From Filosporella fistucella (lineage: Eukaryota > Ascomycota > Leotiomycetes > Helotiales): a DNA stretch of 64,000 bases. The notes beneath the pieces were generated by a model. The model did no database searches. It worked only from the letters and a program-made list of their open reading frames with translations, and was not told the DNA's origin. The position numbers and the translations under genes are program-made. Positions 20,936-32,216 of the stretch are shown here, piece after piece. The DNA lies in NCBI GenBank assembly GCA_030077755.1, contig JAQJZZ010000007.1:1984001-2048000 (forward strand), read 5' to 3'. Each line of letters begins with the position of its first letter. The first letter of the stretch is position 1.

Positions 20936-23849
20936 TTATGTCTTGGAAGACGATTCTCCTGGCCCGTCTTTCTGCTGTTTTGCCACCAGCCATGCATCAG
21001 GAGTATGTTGTTGAGATCGGCAATTCCTCTCACCCTCGCGGTCGGTGGCTAGTCCCAACTCTTTTGGGAGGAGATCGTGATAGGCAAATATCGGTGTTAT
21101 GGCTGCTCTGGCTGCGTCGATGGAACGTACAAAGCCAGCATCTTTTATGACAATGGCAATCTTATCAATGACAGTATTGGTCCATAAAGTTTGGGGCTCA
21201 CCCGATCTTTGAGCGTGGCCGTCGTGAACGGTTATCTCTATGGTGTCCCCAAAGATTGCTTCCACATGAGCACAAGCTGCCCTAAGAAAACCAAGAAAGA
21301 GCTCGATTAAGAAATTTCTCTCAACTCCTTCGTTGGGATTGACGGCGTAACAAGGGAAAAGAAGATCCTGAATTGTTTGAGCATTCTCCATTATTCCATG
21401 CCGGTTGAATCCAGTTGGAATGTAGCAATCTGAAGATAGCCATGGCCAAGAATCTTCACGAGAAAGCGTGGTTTCACTGAGATATTTCACACATGCTTCT
21501 TCGAGATCGTTAATTCTTGCCCCGAAATCAGGTTCACAGTCGGCGATCAGTTCAGTCCTCTTCCTCGCACTGTAGCCATTATTTTTTGTCCTTGTATATT
21601 CGAAGGGGAACATACTGATCTTCTATCGATGCCGGGGAAAGCCCAAACACGTGCAACGTCCTCCAGGCTAATTTTGATACCATTTTATGAAAGGGGTCGA
21701 GCTGATGGAACACTCGAGTGGCGTTTGGCCATGGGATTCTGATAATTGGCTTCGTTATCCACCGTTTGAACTCCTCTAAAGCCTGGGAGTGACTTTTGTT
21801 TCTGACTGGCAGCAGCCGAAGACAGAAGCGGCCTTTCCCTATCCTATGCAACGGCATTAATTGCCCGTCTGGGCCCCAGTCCTGATATGATATTTGTTCC
21901 TTTTGATCCCAAAATATCGACATCCAGAGGTTTAGTATATTGTAAAAATCTTTCTCCAACTACGACTGAGATTGTCCGTCCATGAGAACCAAGCCTATTT
22001 TGGAGGTCAACAACCACTCCCGTGCATGTGCCAGGTACCGGCCGTTTTTGTCCTCTCCAATTACTTGAATTTTCCATTTGATATCTGGTATCACTCCATC
22101 CGCGCCAAATTTAGTTAAAGATGCGTGGTTTGGGTCTGTAAGGCATCTCAACACTGCCTTCATAGGTTCCATATACATGCCCAGCCTAAGATCTCGTTCA
22201 AATTCCTAATTATTCATCTTGGTCAAAGAGTGTTTGAGCTGACAAAGTTGTTGAAGGACATGGATTCTTGACCACTCTTCGAATCTCGGCAGACTTTTAA
22301 TTAGCTTAGACATTTCAGAATCTGAATTTCTGCCTGGAAGGATTGGATCTCGCTCATTTCGGGAAGCGCTACTCGAAGCACGCTGGAGAGTACCCATTAT
22401 TTGCCGTGCGTGTCCGAGAACTATCTAAAATAGTGATCGCGCTCTTTGATTGCTGGCATGGTTAATCGTAGATTGGAAGTTTTCGGCGTAGGAACAGGAA
22501 GCGTAGGGGTGATAAGATCCGGCAAAGATTTCGATGCTCTTAATCTCAAAAATGTGATATGCCAACCAATCCAACTCTTGCGTATCGTTCAGCTGGATTG
22601 CGTGAATATTTACGGCCAGGCCTCGCCTAGCAATTGAGCGGATGGCAGTCATGATAATTGTTGCCCCAAGTTGCATGCTAGTCGCGGACCACTACAATGA
22701 ATTAATTTAATAAACTTCTTTCCTAACAGATTTGTACAGTACATCGCGATCCCCGCTACTGGAATGGATGAGAATGACTCACGTGAAGCGCACGAAGGCC
22801 TACAAAATAGATGATGAATGCGGCAATAGTAATGACGGAGCCGATTGCGACGTGTAAGCCATGATCCCTCAAGTTGAGGCGAGATGTTCGTAAGAAGCGA
22901 TTCCTCGGGTCGTTGAGCAGAGCATACGAGCCAAACTCTTGGTCGCCTATGCCGGTAGTTCTCTGTATTTGAACGATTTCTAGCCCTTTAAGTGTAGGGT
23001 TGATTTCAAAGGTGCATTCATCTGTAGATGCCTCGATCGCATGGGAACACACAAGAAGGCCGATGAGAAGAGCCAATGTGCCCGCGAGAGAACACGGAAC
23101 CCCGTACTGCGCTACGGGTTTGCCTCCCTTTGCCCATTGCCATAAGTACGTAACAAAAGCAACTAAGATAATCACAGTAGCCTGTAACACTACACAAAGG
23201 CATGCCCAAAACCAGTGTTCCCACTTTGATGACAATAACTGGTTGTTGTTTAGCAAGATATTCGGCAAGTTGCTGACAACTTTATCGAAGTATTCTACTC
23301 CATCTTGAGAAAGCTCAAGCCATGGCCTTCCCGATATCTTTATCAACATCTTTTGCTTTATTGCCCCTTCGAGATTGAATACTTCGGCCTCAAACACCGA
23401 ATCATCTCCTTGCTCGCGCCGGCGCCGCTGAAAAATGATCTCTCTTGTGTCACATTTTCCAAGAGTTCTTACCACTGGTGCTCCGTCGTATAACTCACAA
23501 CCTCGTCCGAAGTAGATGACAGTAGCTCTTGCTCGGCATCCGCTCGGTTTTCTATCCTTCTGAAGTATTATTAGAGGGCGTAGGCTACATGTTGACATTA
23601 CAAACCGTCCGACGATAGCTTTGAGCCATTTCACTTTGGTGACTCGAATTGAGCTCACAATAATCGTAAGAATACCCAATGGCGCCATGGAAAGCATGAT
23701 GTTGTCTGCCCATCCCATTGATAAGCTTAAAAATCGCTTTGTGACTTGTTCTCCAAACAATGTGAGCAAAGGGGCTAGATCGCTAAAGAGATTGTTGGAG
23801 AACCCTTTCCCGCAAATGCTGGCTCACTTGCATTATGGATCGAAACCAT
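20936..23849 (-). pseudogene. Decayed large membrane protein of the fungal ankyrin-associated type
   Basis: The sequence follows a widespread fungal family of long multi-membrane proteins, often with ankyrin repeats in homologues though none is visible here. Diagnostic parts: LFGEQVTKRFLSLSMGWADN, MLSMAPLGILTIIVSSIR, ELYDGAPVVRTLGK, FVGLRALH joined to WSATSMQLGATIIMTAIRS. Two introns look intact (23560-23605, 22692-22782). The frame is broken by one-base shifts near 23804-23810 (AAAGGG), 23498-23504 and 21582-21588 (A6 run). Single in-frame TAGs lie at 22425-22427, 22206-22208 and 21960-21962, with the same frame continuing past each. Six independent lesions make a pseudogene far likelier than annotation error. 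Upstream in-frame codons (ARPPLTAD) before 23849 suggest the original start was further out. Confidence 0.75.
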
Positions 23850-25352
23850 ATCTGCAGTCAAAGGTGGGCGAGCTAATAGAAATATTGGATGCCAATTGAG
23901 TATGTTAATGTCCAAGAAATTGGATTTATGAAGAAGAAAAGAAAGGGACGCTCAGGATCAAAAGTTCAGAAAGCCAGATTCGATTGATCACCTCCAACTT
24001 TCGAAGACCCAATCAAGATTTCAGACTCGGTAAGAACGCACACACCACATCGCAAAGCAAGCAAACAACACTCCATCCATTCATTTATCAACCCAATCAT
24101 CCTCCAAGCACACCAAACAGTCGCACAATCCAGTAACATTCCGCTTGTGAAACCATCCCTCGAGCATCGTGCGAGCACAATGCAAGGCTGGGCGAGAACC
24201 ACCATCTATTTCTCGCTTGCACTACTTAAGTATATCAAAGACATATTGCGGAAAGTAATGGTACTCCTTCCTGAGGCTCGATACCTGTGGTTTCCCGTCC
24301 GATAAAGGCTTTGAGGGAGATGAAATGATACGGAATTATTTGCCGGAACGGAGAAGGGAAGGGAGGTTGGCATTGATACGAGCATACGAGAGCTTGAGGC
24401 TAAGACGATCACGCTGGTGACACGTAGGCAGGAAGATGGAGTTGGGCGTTACAAATAATGAATGGGATTGCGGAAATTGATGCATAGTTTGAGATGAACG
24501 AGAGAAAAGGGATGCGGGTAATGGAATTGAGGTTGACGTGAGTTGAGTTGAAGACTGCCATTACCACGCTAGTGAAGTATGGAATACCTAGAATAGAGGG
24601 ACAGAGGATGTGATACAATGAATTGAACTGAAAGAAGGTTGGCCCTTTTGAGATGAAGGCGGGAGGGTTTCGTGGCGGTGGCAGGCTGAGGAGATTCACG
24701 AATCGCAACGGGACACACGTGACAATAACAATGATGAACAGTTTAAGATCATCACCTGAAGAAACAAGCCATAGAATTTGTATCACAGTGTGCATGATAG
24801 AGGGCATATTCTGATTACTTTGTCTTGCTGCGTGAGTTGGAAAATCACCTCTGGATATCACGTGAACGATCTCAATTCCATCTCAGATCCGATTATTACC
24901 TCTCACACAGGCATTTATTACGTTTTAAGTAAATTATGCCATCTGACATATAGCTTCACCATAAAGCTATCACATGGAATAGATTTCCCTGACCCTGACA
25001 GGAAATGCTGGTAGTCAAGCTGATAGTTCGGAATTGCTTCAATTCCGACACCGCCTTGACAATCGTGCTCTGGATTTCTCATCTCAACTCAGGGACTACC
25101 TAAACCTTTTCAAAATTGCCAAAAGTATAGATGAACCTCGGTATCAGAGTAGAAGCTCGAGTTCAACACAATTAGCGCGTCTCTATTGAAATCTAGTAGT
25201 TTAATAAACAAAGTCTCTCGTCCGTGTGCTTTGTGGGAAAAAATTGATAGACAGTTGGTTCCAAATCATTCTAAAGTTGACTCAACATCTGCCAGATGCA
25301 CGTGCAGATATCAACAAGGCTCATTTTGAGAGCAACTCGCATTCACCCAAAG
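23850..25352. other. Intergenic / degraded 1.5 kb
   Basis: A minus-strand open frame at 24861-24409 is hydrophobic (begins near MPSIMHTVIQILWLVSSGDD) and another lies at 24412-24206. They might be remains of a small membrane protein, but I could not match them to a family or link them by splice sites. The last ~200 bases serve as promoter of the acidic-protein gene. Confidence 0.3.
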
Positions 25353-27296
25353 ATGAACCCCAACGAGGATGAAAACAATGGCCGCACTTGGGCGACCTAC
25401 AGCTTTCCGAATGCGCCGCAACAGCAGCACCGCATCATCTCCATTAGTGGTAATGACGAGGACCTCGATGAACTGTACGAAGACGAAGAATATCTAGAGT
25501 ACGAGGAAGGCTTATTAGATGACGAAGAGATGGGTGATCAAAGAACTTTGTATGTCCCGATGGTCACATCCTTCGACCCTGATACCGCAACCGTTCCCAT
25601 CATCATTTTGGATGATGAGGAAGAAGACGTCGAGATGGACACTGCGGACGCCCCTACTGTCGCTCCTGCCGCAACTCAAAACTTGACGGCATCTCTCGAG
25701 GAAGGCGCAACCAGACTTGACAACCACGCGCACCAGCAATCCGATCCGAACGAATTCCAGTACAACATGACTCGAGCAGAGCACAATGAGGAGAGGGGCA
25801 TTGGCAGTGACACGTTGCTCGAGACTGAGATACTTCGTTCCCATTTCGGGGCAGACCTGAGACGAAGATCGGGAGAAATGGAGGCAGAGATCGAGCATGT
25901 CGAGGACGTCGAGGATATCACCGCCATCCAGAACGAGAACCAGATCCATTCTACCATCACTGGAATGCGGATTCGACAAACCACCATCGTTGGAAGCAAT
26001 GGCGCTACATTGCTGGGGGTTGAAGTTGTCCAAACTACAGTTGAAGTCGAGAATAATTGCGAGTCTCCTGCAGCTGGGGTTGAAAAGAGCCAGACCTCAG
26101 AGACCGAAGGCATCTACGACAATATCGACCTGCTCGCAAAGTCTAACAGACGTCGTCGCGTCCGTTTCCAAGATGAATCGGTACAATCAGAAGTCGGCCA
26201 GACAAAGACTATGAACAACGAAAGCGCTCTCGATGATCAGGTCCAACTGGAAGAAGAGAGCACCCTTATCGAATTTGACGTCGATCGTACTCCTACACAC
26301 CCATCCACTCGCTTTCAAGAACAGTTCCCTGTCAGCAGGGTGGAATACACGACGCCTGGCCTGATCCAAAGCCCCAAACATGACGACAAATCAAGCGATG
26401 AGGACTCTGATGATACCGTAAAGGTAGATGGAGAGAAGCTTTTCGATCTCAGCTCCATTATTGGACATAACCGCCAAGAAAACGACACGAGAGAGCGTGT
26501 CTTTCAGAACGGAGACGAAGAATTGTGGAGTATGCTGACGGATATCGACTGGATCAGCAAGGATCGGGAGATGATATACAACCCCAAGACTAAGAAGGTA
26601 GTGCCCATTCCCCTTTCGAAGAGCAAGAGAAGGGAAGTGTTTGTCGATCTCTTTCTCGGTTTCTCCAAAGCCGCTTTCTTCGTCGACTTGGGCGTTCGAG
26701 CATCAACCATCTTGAAAGGAGTTCCCGAAGATCTTTGGATTGGCTGCTTCTCCCAAGACGAGACCGAAGAACTTGCCAATGCCCAAGATCAAAAGCTGTG
26801 TATTGAAGTGCTCTCCAGGACGAAGACTATCCTTGAAGAAATGTTCCTCCGAGGTCTGATGGCAAAGGTTCCAGAAACCGAGCGAGAGGTAGAAGCAGCC
26901 AATACGAAGGAGAAGAAGATGCAACGGGAAAACACTATCAGGGAACTGTTCAAAGACCCAACACCCCGGGCGGAACGATGGATGAAGTTTATTTTTCGAG
27001 ATCTTGTGGATGAAATGTTGTTGGATTATGCTCTCAGCCCCGAAAATGGCCTTCGAGATACTGTTATTGCAAAAGTGGTGACAATGGCGCACCTGTGCTT
27101 CGAAAACAGAGTGACGGTATGTAACACTTCCGATAAACATATGTTTTACCGCGATGATATCCATGTAATCGAAGCTAACTTTTGCCAGGTTAGGACAGAG
27201 TTTATCGAAGTGAAGGAAAAACAAGACGCTTTGGACAAAGTTGTCAACGCACAGCTCACTGATATGTTTTCTAAACTTGGAATTCACAATATGTGA
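25353..27296 (+). CDS. Unrecognised acidic protein with a folded C-terminal region
   Basis: I do not recognise a family. Starts are possible at 25296 or 25353 (MNPNEDENNGRTW); I chose 25353 because the upstream extension looks like leader. Residues 1-60 and many stretches to about 360 are strongly acidic (for example LDELYEDEEYLEYEEG). A basic patch RRRRVRFQDE lies near residue 270. The C-terminal ~270 residues look folded and helical (RREVFVDLFLGFSKAAFFVD, LEEMFLRGLMAKV, ending QLTDMFSKLGIHNM). 27117-27188 has perfect intron signals (ACG|GTATGT, GCTAAC branch, TTTGCCAG) and is 72 nt with no stop, so the protein is about 623 residues spliced or 647 if retained. Confidence 0.75.
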   Translation: MNPNEDENNGRTWATYSFPNAPQQQHRIISISGNDEDLDELYEDEEYLEYEEGLLDDEEMGDQRTLYVPMVTSFDPDTATVPIIILDDEEEDVEMDTADAPTVAPAATQNLTASLEEGATRLDNHAHQQSDPNEFQYNMTRAEHNEERGIGSDTLLETEILRSHFGADLRRRSGEMEAEIEHVEDVEDITAIQNENQIHSTITGMRIRQTTIVGSNGATLLGVEVVQTTVEVENNCESPAAGVEKSQTSETEGIYDNIDLLAKSNRRRRVRFQDESVQSEVGQTKTMNNESALDDQVQLEEESTLIEFDVDRTPTHPSTRFQEQFPVSRVEYTTPGLIQSPKHDDKSSDEDSDDTVKVDGEKLFDLSSIIGHNRQENDTRERVFQNGDEELWSMLTDIDWISKDREMIYNPKTKKVVPIPLSKSKRREVFVDLFLGFSKAAFFVDLGVRASTILKGVPEDLWIGCFSQDETEELANAQDQKLCIEVLSRTKTILEEMFLRGLMAKVPETEREVEAANTKEKKMQRENTIRELFKDPTPRAERWMKFIFRDLVDEMLLDYALSPENGLRDTVIAKVVTMAHLCFENRVTVCNTSDKHMFYRDDIHVIEANFCQVRTEFIEVKEKQDALDKVVNAQLTDMFSKLGIHNM

Positions 27297-27508
27297 AGCC
27301 TTGACAACCACCTATCCAATTCGCAGCATGTTTGAGGAGGACGGCTGACATCGATTCGCACCCAGTTCCGAAAAGATGCAGGGAGTTGGTTGATGTCGGA
27401 AGTTTTTGATGCTAGCGTGCTGGCGATGGGGTCTTGAAATTCGTATGATGAGAAAGCCGGCATGACCCAACTGTATGAAGTTTTTCAGAATCAGGAGTAA
27501 TGAATTCT

Positions 27509-28783
27509 TCACTGCTGTCCCAGCATTATCTTTGCGATCTCTGAACGATCATCCAACTTCAATGCCTGAAGAGGGACCTCAATAAAAGGCTGCCACTGTG
27601 GTCCTAGAAACTTGCTGATGGTTGTGATTTCGCGGTTGGAGAAGTCTTCAACCCACCAAAGTCCTTGAACGAGTTTAACGAACAGCAGATAATACGACAG
27701 AATTACAAGTGCTCTGGGTCGCCTCTCAACTGCACATGTGCAAAAGTTTTGAGTTCCGAATGACGGCCATGTAACGACTCGAATGTAGAATTCAGGTGAA
27801 AGTCCATCCTGTTGAAGACCGGCATATAATACACCAATAGAATCTAGTACTTTGCAATAGTCTTCTAAGTACAAAAAATCTGGATCCGTGGGACTGATAT
27901 CTCGGACCATGTCGATCAGTAACGTAGGGATTGCCGGGGTCAGTTTCAACGGAGTGAGCTCCCGGCGAAAGATTGGACCAACTGCCATCTTCGTGATATC
28001 AGGAAATGTTGTCAGGTTTATTACCGCACTCAGCCCACGGTAAAGAATAAGCCATTGGATGATAATCATATCGCCGTCTTCCACAATATAATCCCGTGAA
28101 CAGAGGACAACGAGCAGGATGGACATTACAAGAGCAGCTTCGTAGTCCTTTGTATAGGGCGAGATGTTTGGCAAAGCCTTCCGAAATCCACTCAGTGCTT
28201 TAGCACGATATATGTCGGTTTGTTTCCGACTCTCGGCCCCGTCAGGCAAAAGATACTGCTTGTGAAGTGAAGCCAGTCCAAGAAGTGCGTTCATCAACCA
28301 CTCGTTCTCAAAGGCAAGCTGAGGTACAGTGATCTGCAGCATGTTATTTGCTACCTCTCCAATAGCCACTTTTTGCCATGTCAGTGTTGACCAGTGATGC
28401 ATCAGTTTCATATCATTTGGTGAAAGTCCACCCGCTGATGTAGCTATTGATGGCACGGGAGCGTTGACAAAGTCCCAAAAGTCTTCAGCAGAGAAGTCAA
28501 CTATAGTCAGATCTGGAGAGGATGACCTTGTTCGAGACACCAGTGCCTGTGATTCTTGCACTGGAGACGGGGAGGATTTTGAACTTGGAGAGGGATAGAC
28601 ACATTTCAGGTCTCTCTTCTGACAGAATGTACATTTTGGTTGAGCTTCGTCACACTGATCAAATCAGCGATGAAACTATATTTTGAAAAACATAAGACAT
28701 ACTTTCACTTTCTTGGTTTTACATGTTGTACAACCAGCTCTGCTCTTTTTATGAGGACGTTTGGTAATGAATTCTCCGGGCAT
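27509..28783 (-). CDS. Zn2Cys6 transcription factor
   Basis: This is a fungal binuclear zinc cluster regulator. Exons 28783-28703 and 28654-27509 (48-bp intron, GTATGT/GATCAG) give about 408 residues. The cluster spans the junction: CTTCKTKKVK then CDEAQPKCTFCQKRDLKC, with spacing Cys-x2-Cys-x6-Cys-x6-Cys-x2-Cys-x6-Cys, complete. The intron inside the cluster is common in this family. A Ser/Pro linker follows, then a ~330-residue helical region of the fungal-specific type (HHWSTLTWQKVA, NEWLMNALLGLASLHKQYLL, YEAALVMSILLVVLCSRDY). It resembles the Upc2/sterol-uptake-like group of short regulators, but that is a guess. It diverges from ORC5. Confidence 0.88.
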
Positions 28784-29321
28784 CTTGATTTTCTATCGCC
28801 TGATATACTGTGCTTTGGTTTCAGGAGATAGAGGGTCTAAAGTAGGCCAAGTTTTCGAGCACCCAGATAAGGCTAACAACAGAAACATGAATATCTGCTT
28901 CAACGTCAGTTAATGATTCATTTAAGATATCTTTCTAGCCAGAAGAAGCGCTTACGCGTATCCGCTGATGATAATGTGCCACGTGATCACGATACAAAAA
29001 GGCTGTAAGGGGATGGATGCTGGGAGGAAAACACGCGTAATGACTCGAAATGATGAAGACCAAAGTGGCGATCTTGGAAGAATTAAGTAGCTCTCCGGGA
29101 TTGCTATTTCGTACGTGCCTAGCAGCATACGTCTGTATGTTGAGAACTGTCATCACTAGTGCATTATGCAAGTCGGAGGCGTGGGTGGGATGAAAATGGA
29201 ACCACCAGGAGGGTCAGGCAAAACTATGCTGCCTGAGGCCGACAAGTCGCGTCCCCCAAGTTCAACATCGCGACTTGAAGGTTGATACAGAATCCTAACA
29301 GCAACTAACGAATGTAGAGTC
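28784..29321. promoter_or_regulatory. Divergent intergenic region, Zn2Cys6 factor / ORC5
   Basis: These 540 bases hold both promoters. No TATA box or clear motif is recognised. Confidence 0.4.
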
Positions 29322-30852
29322 ATGAGCTCTATCTTTGCATTGCCAAGTGAGCTGTTGCTATCTGCTATATCTGCACAATTCCCCTGCAGAGATCAGCAGA
29401 TCGGATCGTTAACTACACTGCTCTCGGTAAGTGTATCCTCATGCAAAAGTCGGAGCGAACAGCTAATATTTCCAACAGACACGAAGTGCTCCAAGCCGAA
29501 ACATAGTAGTCCACGGACTCCAAGCTACCGGAAAGACCGCGATAACCAAGGCAATTCTAGAAAGTTTGTCAAAAGAGCCCACGAGTGATCAGTTCGGCGA
29601 GGATGATGACTTACGATATGCCATTATCAAAAGTGCAGAATGTATTGGAGGAAGGCATTTATTGGAGCAAACAGTTGGAACAGTAGCCAGTGCATTGAAT
29701 TGGCAAGATACTGTGGGACGCTGTGAGAATTTGGCACAATTGGCAGTTGAGATTGGGAGAATGGTGGAATTATGGACTGGAGGTCGGAATTCCGCTACTA
29801 AGCAAAGGCTGGTGATTGTATTTGATGGGATTGATCACCAGCAAGATGCTCCGCCGACTTTACTTCCGGCTCTGGTTAGGTTAGGAGAGATTGTACGTCT
29901 TTCTTGTATTTTGTGGAAACTTAGCTAACATCTGCAGATCCCAAATCTAACCACCATCTTCATCGTCACCTCTCCTCGACCAAACTTCCTTCATCTGCCC
30001 GGAGTACCATATATCGAGTTTTCAGCATACACAAAGCCCGAGCTCCTCCAAATACTCTCCCTCACAGTCCCGAAACCACCCCTCCCATCAGGAGCGAAAG
30101 ACACAACAGAAACTTGGTCCCGCTACACCTCCGCGGTCTGGGACTCCCTCTCCAAGCACTCTAGCCGCGACATCATCTCCTTCCGCTCACTCTGCCTCCG
30201 TCTCTGGCCTCAATTCATTCGTCCAATCCTCTCGAACCAGCTATCACCCACTCCCTTCTCCCGTCTCCTCGTCGCAAACCGAACCCTGTTCCAAAACGAA
30301 ACCGCTCTCGCTCCCTCCTTAGTCACTCCTCCCGCAAAACCCCTCCCAAATACAAACTCCACATCAAAATACACGGGCCTAGGTATCTCCCTTCCCTATC
30401 ACTCTCGCGTCCTCCTGATATCCGCCTACCTTGCTTCTTTCACCCCACCACGCAACGACATCCTACATTTCAGCAAGACGTCCCTCCAAAAACGTCGTAA
30501 GAAGGGCGGTGGAACTGCAAAGACAAGGCCTGGTACTTCCAAATCCCGCAAAATATCTAGGAAATTGTTGGGACCACAGGCATTTGTACTAGAGAGGATG
30601 TTGGCTATTTATCATGCTGTGAAAGAGGATGCGGATAAACAACCCAGAGGGAGAGGAAGGGTGAACGGGAGTGCGGATATTTTGATGGCTGTAGCGACGT
30701 TGGTCAGTCTGAGATTGGTTGTTAGGATGGGTTCTGCGTTACAGGATGTTTTGGATGGTGGGACGAGGTATAGAGTTGCTGTTGGGTGGGAGGTAGTGAG
30801 AAATGTGGCTAGGAGTGTAGGTGTTGAGGTAGAGGATTACCTGGAGGATTAG
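29322..30852 (+). CDS. ORC5: Origin recognition complex subunit 5
   Basis: ORC5 is an AAA+-like subunit of the six-protein ORC that marks replication origins and loads MCM with CDC6 and CDT1. Exons 29322-29426, 29479-29892 and 29938-30852 give about 477 residues. Both introns (52 and 45 bp) have GT-AG ends and TAAT/CTAAC branches. The N-terminus has PCRDQQIGSLTTLLS, then a Walker A motif GLQATGKT split by only 15 codons from the first junction. A Walker B-like LVIVFDGID follows at about residue 150, and a sensor-like stretch TTIFIVTSPRP starts exon 3. The C-terminal winged-helix part includes VLLISAYLASFTPPRNDILH and the basic insertion KRRKKGGGTAKTRPGTSKSR, both usual for fungal ORC5. The length is normal. 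Confidence 0.93.
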
Positions 30853-31726
30853 TGTGGATCTGGCGGTATCAGATCTTGAAAATAAAGCTTATGTGAAATG
30901 ATACTCATATGTTGACAGTGTTCATTGTGATAAATTGCCATGTCCCTTCCATTGCATCTCTCGACGTCCTTGCCCTCTTCCGTCCATCCCCGAATCATAA
31001 CGCTTCATTCTCAATGCAAACCCTTAACAATATACTCCAATATCAACCCGCCTTTCAAGCACCAGTTGTTAATTATCCTATCGGCACCTCTCGCCTTCAA
31101 CTATACCTCGTTCCCAAACAAACCATCCCAGGACTCTCTACCTTAATCCGAACAAATCACCTAGCAGTTATCCCCTCCTAATTAGTCTTACTTCCAACCG
31201 CTATCGCAGTATGGACATTTTAAAATATACCTAAAGCAGTATCAATATATTTCAATGATCTTAAAAGGTTATAATCTCAGGGCATGTGAAAACGATATCC
31301 CTTCTCCAAGGAAACTTGAATATAATGAGAAGTCCGCGTTCAGTGTTGATCTTTCTGGATATCAGGGGTTTTTGTACAAATGTGATGAAGGAGTAAATTT
31401 TTAAAACAATACGTTCAATCAACTTATGCTTTAATAATACGAGTACACCAATCGATCCCTCTCGCGATAGACATAAATCCAAAATCACATCCACAAACCC
31501 CTATCTCATTCTAGTACATCTATAATAATTGTTAAATCCCCCTTGCCCTCCTTACGCCACCCAGAATCCCCCATCCCCGGTCCAGAAGCCCAAGTAGCTC
31601 CAATACCAACCCCCTCCCTCCCAAAAAGGCAATCTCACCATCAAAACCCCAGTTGCAACATCCCTACACATACATATATCTAGATAAACCCTTCACAACC
31701 AGGCCATAAGGATCGCCGCATGGAAA
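30853..31726. other. Intergenic, ORC5 3' flank
   Basis: This is AT/C-rich 3' flank. An open frame at 30909-31181 has no recognisable features. It ends at the second SINE-like element. Confidence 0.35.
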
Positions 31727-31945
31727 AGTGGCGTAGTGGTCTGTTGACAAGACGATGAAGTCAACGTTAAAATAAATTCACTCGGCTTCAAAATCCCCTC
31801 GAGGGGGCTTCAAAGGTCTCCCCATTCGGAGGGGGGGCTGGAGTTTTGCTATTTTTGACGACCTTTTTTTTGTGGCTTTTTTCGGGATTTTGGTGGCATT
31901 CTTTTTTTGGGGGTTCATTTTTGGGTAACAATTCTTTTTTATTAT
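31727..31945 (+). mobile_element. tRNA-derived SINE-like element, copy B
   Basis: AAAAGTGGCGTAGTGGTCTG carries an A-box (TGGCGTAGTGG), and GGCTTCAAAATCCCC about 60 bases on looks like a degenerate B-box. The downstream tail matches copy A at 18474-18640: TCGAGGGGGCTTCAAAGGT, then TTCGGAGGGG, GGAGTTTTGC and TTTTTGACG. It then runs into T-rich sequence with several T7-T8 tracts and an ATT repeat (ATTATTATTATAG). The two copies share the tail better than the head. The flanks were not resolved to a target-site duplication. Confidence 0.55.
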
Positions 31946-32216
31946 TATTATAGTTAGGTAGACACAATCTCGAGGAATTTGTATTACTATCAGGCCGATA
32001 CGCCCGCGGCACAGATATCAGATACCAAAAGCCGAGTAACACTAGAGATGCGATATGTGGGTGATGTTAGAGGGAAGTTACAATCACAGTACTGAATGGA
32101 ACGAGAACAAAACAAGAACACCAAATATTGCTGAAGAACACCAAAGTTCCATTTATTCTTTAGCTACAGTGCGATGATAAGTACTCCCTCCCAATTAGAA
32201 GGAAAGACGTAAAAGC

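Noticed and set aside
24206..24861. Remains of a UbiA-type prenyltransferase (LWLVSSGDDLKLF resembles its N-terminus)
   Set aside because: The short resemblance does not continue; none of the Asp-rich motifs is visible.
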